Assembly (NCBI GenBank): GCA_007131895.1
Contig: SLPR01000039.1
Coordinates: forward strand, 1-8,054
Reading direction: 5' to 3'
Origin: Bacteroidales bacterium
GTDB taxonomy: Bacteria; Bacteroidota; Bacteroidia; Bacteroidales; UBA7960
DNA: 8,054 nucleotides
The position numbers were made by a program, and so were the translations under genes. Positions 6,483-8,054 of this stretch are shown here, one piece after another; position 1 is the stretch's first letter, and every line of letters begins with the position of its first letter. The notes under the pieces were generated by a model, which was given only the letters and a program-made list of their open reading frames with translations, had not been told where the DNA came from and made no database searches.

Positions 6483-7328
6483 TTAAAGCATGTCAGTAAT
6501 TTGTACAGCAATCAAATCGATAAGTATCACGAACAAGGAAGCAAGCACTACGGCTGAATTGGCAGCTTTGCCAACACTTTCTGTACCACGCCCGGCGTTA
6601 AACCCTTTATAACAGCCCACAAACCCAATGGCGGCCCCAAAGAAAAATGTTTTAACAACAGCAGGGATAAGATCTATGAAACCTATGACACTGAATGCCT
6701 GGGAGAAAAACAATACAAAAGTTACATCTCCTTTGATATTCGCACCGGCCCAGCTTCCCAATATGCCCAATGCATCGGCATACAATACCAGTATGGGTAT
6801 CATAATGGTTGCAGCAAGCACTCTGGGTACCACAAGGTATCTCATGGGATTGATGGAGGATACTTCCATGGCTTCAATCTGTTCGGTCACTTTCATGGAA
6901 CCTAACTCGGCGCCCATCCCTGACCCTATTTTGCCGGCGCAAATCAAGGCTGTAACCACAGGGCCCATCTCTCTTATGATAGATAAAGCGACCATGCCAG
7001 GCAGCATCGATTCGGCTCCAAATTCAACCAGTATCGGACGCGATTGAATGGTAAGAACCAAACCAATGACAATTCCGGTGACTGAAATGAGCGGTAAAGT
7101 CTTGTTTCCAATCTGATAACACTGACGCAGAAATTCCTGAAACTCAAACTCACGGGAGAAAGCCGCTTTTGTGGTAAGCCACAAAAACAGGAAAAAATTG
7201 CCCACCCCGGAAAAGAATACATTAGCCTCTTTAGTTTTGACAAGAGTTGTCTCACTAAGCATAATGGCCTGCTTCTTTACATTTGGTAGTTTTTGTATCT
7301 TTCTTATAACAGGTTTAATAATTTTCAT
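6483..7328 (-). CDS. mlaE: MlaE-type ABC transporter permease
   Basis: Inner-membrane permease of the MCE/Mla lipid transporter; 281 residues. The family signature (PF02405) is clear: IREMGPVVTALICAGKIGSG (118-137), GAELGSMKVTEQIEAME (139-155), NPMRYLVVPRVLA (160-172), and the C-terminal GCYKGFNAGRGTESVG (238-253). Hydrophobic helices lie at about 40-52, 78-95, 170-195, 202-237 and 258-275. The N-terminus is basic and 20-odd residues longer than E. coli MlaE (260). An internal ATG at 7262 gives 259 residues and could be the true start. The ATG at 7328 is preferred here because the frame is continuous and a short upstream ORF ends in an ATGA overlap with it. It is the first clear gene of the mlaEFD operon. 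No mlaB (STAS protein) or mlaC gene is adjacent, as is usual for Bacteroidota-type operons. Confidence 0.93.
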   Translation of the reverse strand: MKIIKPVIRKIQKLPNVKKQAIMLSETTLVKTKEANVFFSGVGNFFLFLWLTTKAAFSREFEFQEFLRQCYQIGNKTLPLISVTGIVIGLVLTIQSRPILVEFGAESMLPGMVALSIIREMGPVVTALICAGKIGSGMGAELGSMKVTEQIEAMEVSSINPMRYLVVPRVLAATIMIPILVLYADALGILGSWAGANIKGDVTFVLFFSQAFSVIGFIDLIPAVVKTFFFGAAIGFVGCYKGFNAGRGTESVGKAANSAVVLASLFVILIDLIAVQITDML

Positions 7329-7489
7329 GTGTTGTGTTTATTGAAATACCAATGTTGTTGTTCCTGCGGATAAACGCTTCTTTGCCACCTTACGAAGGTA
7401 CGCAGGTATCCCGTCAGTGCTATTACATTATATAGGGGAATAGTTACATTATTCACTGATTTTATCCTCCTGTGTATTTTACTGAACAT
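7325..7489 (-). CDS. candidate small ORF overlapping the start of mlaE (54 codons; unrecognised)
   Basis: The frame opens with ATG at 7489 and ends with TGA at 7327-7325, so the stop overlaps the mlaE ATG as ATGA, a hallmark of translational coupling. An internal GTG at 7456 is preceded by AGGAGG (minus strand 7471-7466) with a 9-nt gap, which would give a 43-residue product. The C-terminal part is rich in W, Y, R and Q (GYLRTFVRWQRSVYPQEQQ at about residues 29-47) and has no transmembrane segment or signal peptide. I recognise no family. It may be a leader peptide coupling mlaE translation, or a chance frame: 54 codons is short enough to occur randomly, and mlaE could start further in at 7262. 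Confidence 0.35.
   Translation of the reverse strand: MFSKIHRRIKSVNNVTIPLYNVIALTGYLRTFVRWQRSVYPQEQQHWYFNKHNT
7466..7471 (-). promoter_or_regulatory. Shine-Dalgarno-like AGGAGG before the small ORF's GTG
   Basis: A perfect AGGAGG on the minus strand lies 9 nt before an in-frame GTG at 7456. None of the other gene starts in the window has such a site, so it stands out. Bacteroidota use these sites weakly, so it may be coincidence. Confidence 0.3.
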
Positions 7490-8054
7490 GAGAACCAATT
7501 ATCGATAAAAACTGAATTGCAATTAGAACACAGTTTCCATATGCATCGGTTCCTTTCGATTCAATAGCTAATCTTTACTGTTAAAAGCTATTGAGCTGCG
7601 TATTTCATTCGAATAAAATTACTCTAAGTAATTGGTTAAATGGAACTTGCATGATTGAGCTTATTACTCACAATCGTTTTTTATTAGTGGTGTTCGTGAG
7701 CTCACTTCATTCGGTTCATTGTCTTTTGTGAGCGCATAGTGCTCATGTGGGTTTCATCAGAAAAAAATTGGATTAAGTAATTAGCTTCGCTAAGCTCTCC
7801 CGCAAAACGGGATCGGTTGCAATGCTTCTCAGCGGGGGCGCACGGAGTTTTATGTCGCAAGCTGTGTTTTCGCTTCAATTAAAAACAAAGAAGAGTCGCG
7901 GGTTATTCCCAAAGGGACAAAATCGAACCTCACGCAAAGGTTCAAAGTTTTTAAGCAAGATTCCAGAAGTAAACCAAATACAAATACCGTATTAATAATT
8001 TTATCTGTCCTGCAATTTCTCTGAACAATCTCTGCGTGAGGGGAAATTTTTATA
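7490..8054. other. 565-bp region with no convincing gene; short hairpins and an inverted-repeat segment
   Basis: No frame longer than about 30 codons with plausible start context was found by reading both strands, and no tRNA- or rRNA-like sequence was seen. Palindromes are GTGAGCTCAC (7696-7705), TGAGC-GCATAGT-GCTCA (7729-7745), TTAGC-TTC-GCTAA (7781-7793) and TCCCG-CAAAA-CGGGA (7798-7812). A GATTG/CAATC hairpin (7653-7675) followed by GTTTTTT is a weak plus-strand terminator candidate. The promoter of the mla operon must lie in or just left of this stretch, but no TAnnTTTG element is visible on the minus strand. Confidence 0.55.
7928..8041. repeat. 114-bp segment bounded by a CCTCACGCA/TGCGTGAGG inverted repeat
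   Basis: CCTCACGCAAAGGTT (7928-7942) and the reverse complement of 8027-8041 (CCTCACGCAGAGATT) match at 13 of 15 positions, with a perfect 9-bp outer core. The interior is AT-rich and non-coding. CTCACGCAAAG-type sequence looks like a dispersed intergenic repeat of the kind found in many Bacteroidota. That identification is from recollection, not a search. It may be a non-autonomous mobile element or two copies of a short repeat in opposite orientation. Confidence 0.45.

Noticed and set aside
6628..7047. 139-codon plus-strand open frame
   Set aside because: It lies wholly antisense to mlaE, whose family motifs are unmistakable on the other strand. The translation has no recognisable domain and looks like a codon-bias shadow.
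7387..7399. ACCTT-ACG-AAGGT palindrome with a TACCTTCG sequence on the minus strand, considered as an mla operator or -7 element
   Set aside because: One mismatch to TAnnTTTG in a fixed position and no -33 element at proper spacing. The arms are only 5 bp, and it lies inside the candidate small ORF.
7930..7950. GGTTCAAAG, considered as a tRNA T-arm
   Set aside because: No acceptor stem, D-arm or anticodon arm can be built around it.

Overview
The window looks like a piece of a Bacteroidota (Bacteroidetes) chromosome. The evidence is indirect. An MlaE-MlaF-MlaD lipid transport operon appears without mlaB or mlaC. It is followed by a POTRA/beta-barrel outer membrane protein and by PQQ-type beta-propeller proteins of a style common in that phylum. 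Gene starts mostly lack Shine-Dalgarno sequences, and intergenic DNA is AT-rich and full of short palindromes. No rRNA, tRNA or other taxonomic marker is present, so the assignment is an inference. All convincing genes lie on the minus strand, so the window is best read from its right end to its left.

Right end, 8054 to about 7490: no convincing gene. This stretch holds several short hairpins and a 114-bp segment (7928-8041) bounded by an inverted repeat with the core CCTCACGCA/TGCGTGAGG. A candidate small ORF (7489-7325, 54 codons, or 43 from an internal GTG preceded by AGGAGG) ends in an ATGA overlap with the start of mlaE.

Centre right, 7328 to 4705: three tightly packed genes, mlaE (permease), mlaF (ATPase) and mlaD (MCE-domain substrate-binding subunit). 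Together they form an inner-membrane MCE/ABC transporter expected to move phospholipids across the envelope. MlaD is much longer than its E. coli counterpart and carries a tandem repeat of about 73 residues. A bidirectional hairpin with a T-tract at 4595-4615 is a plausible operon terminator.

Centre, 4704 to 4235: 470 bp of non-coding DNA with nested palindromes, including an 88-bp inverted-repeat unit at 4368-4455. This resembles dispersed repeat material. It is followed by a 615-residue secreted protein (4234-2387) with POTRA-like and 16-strand-type barrel regions, of the BamA/TamA/ShlB superfamily.

Left, 2386 to 1: a 418-bp AT-rich spacer, then a secreted PQQ-like beta-propeller protein (1968-754), a 93-bp spacer containing a compound hairpin, and the N-terminal 220 residues of a second, membrane-anchored PQQ-like propeller protein that runs off the left edge.

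The contents fit an envelope-biogenesis theme: lipid trafficking, an outer membrane barrel protein and periplasmic propellers. I see no defence system, CRISPR array, phage, transposase or biosynthetic cluster. The items most worth a second look are the small ORF coupled to mlaE, the orphan POTRA-barrel protein next to an Mla operon that lacks known outer membrane partners, and the palindromic intergenic repeats.
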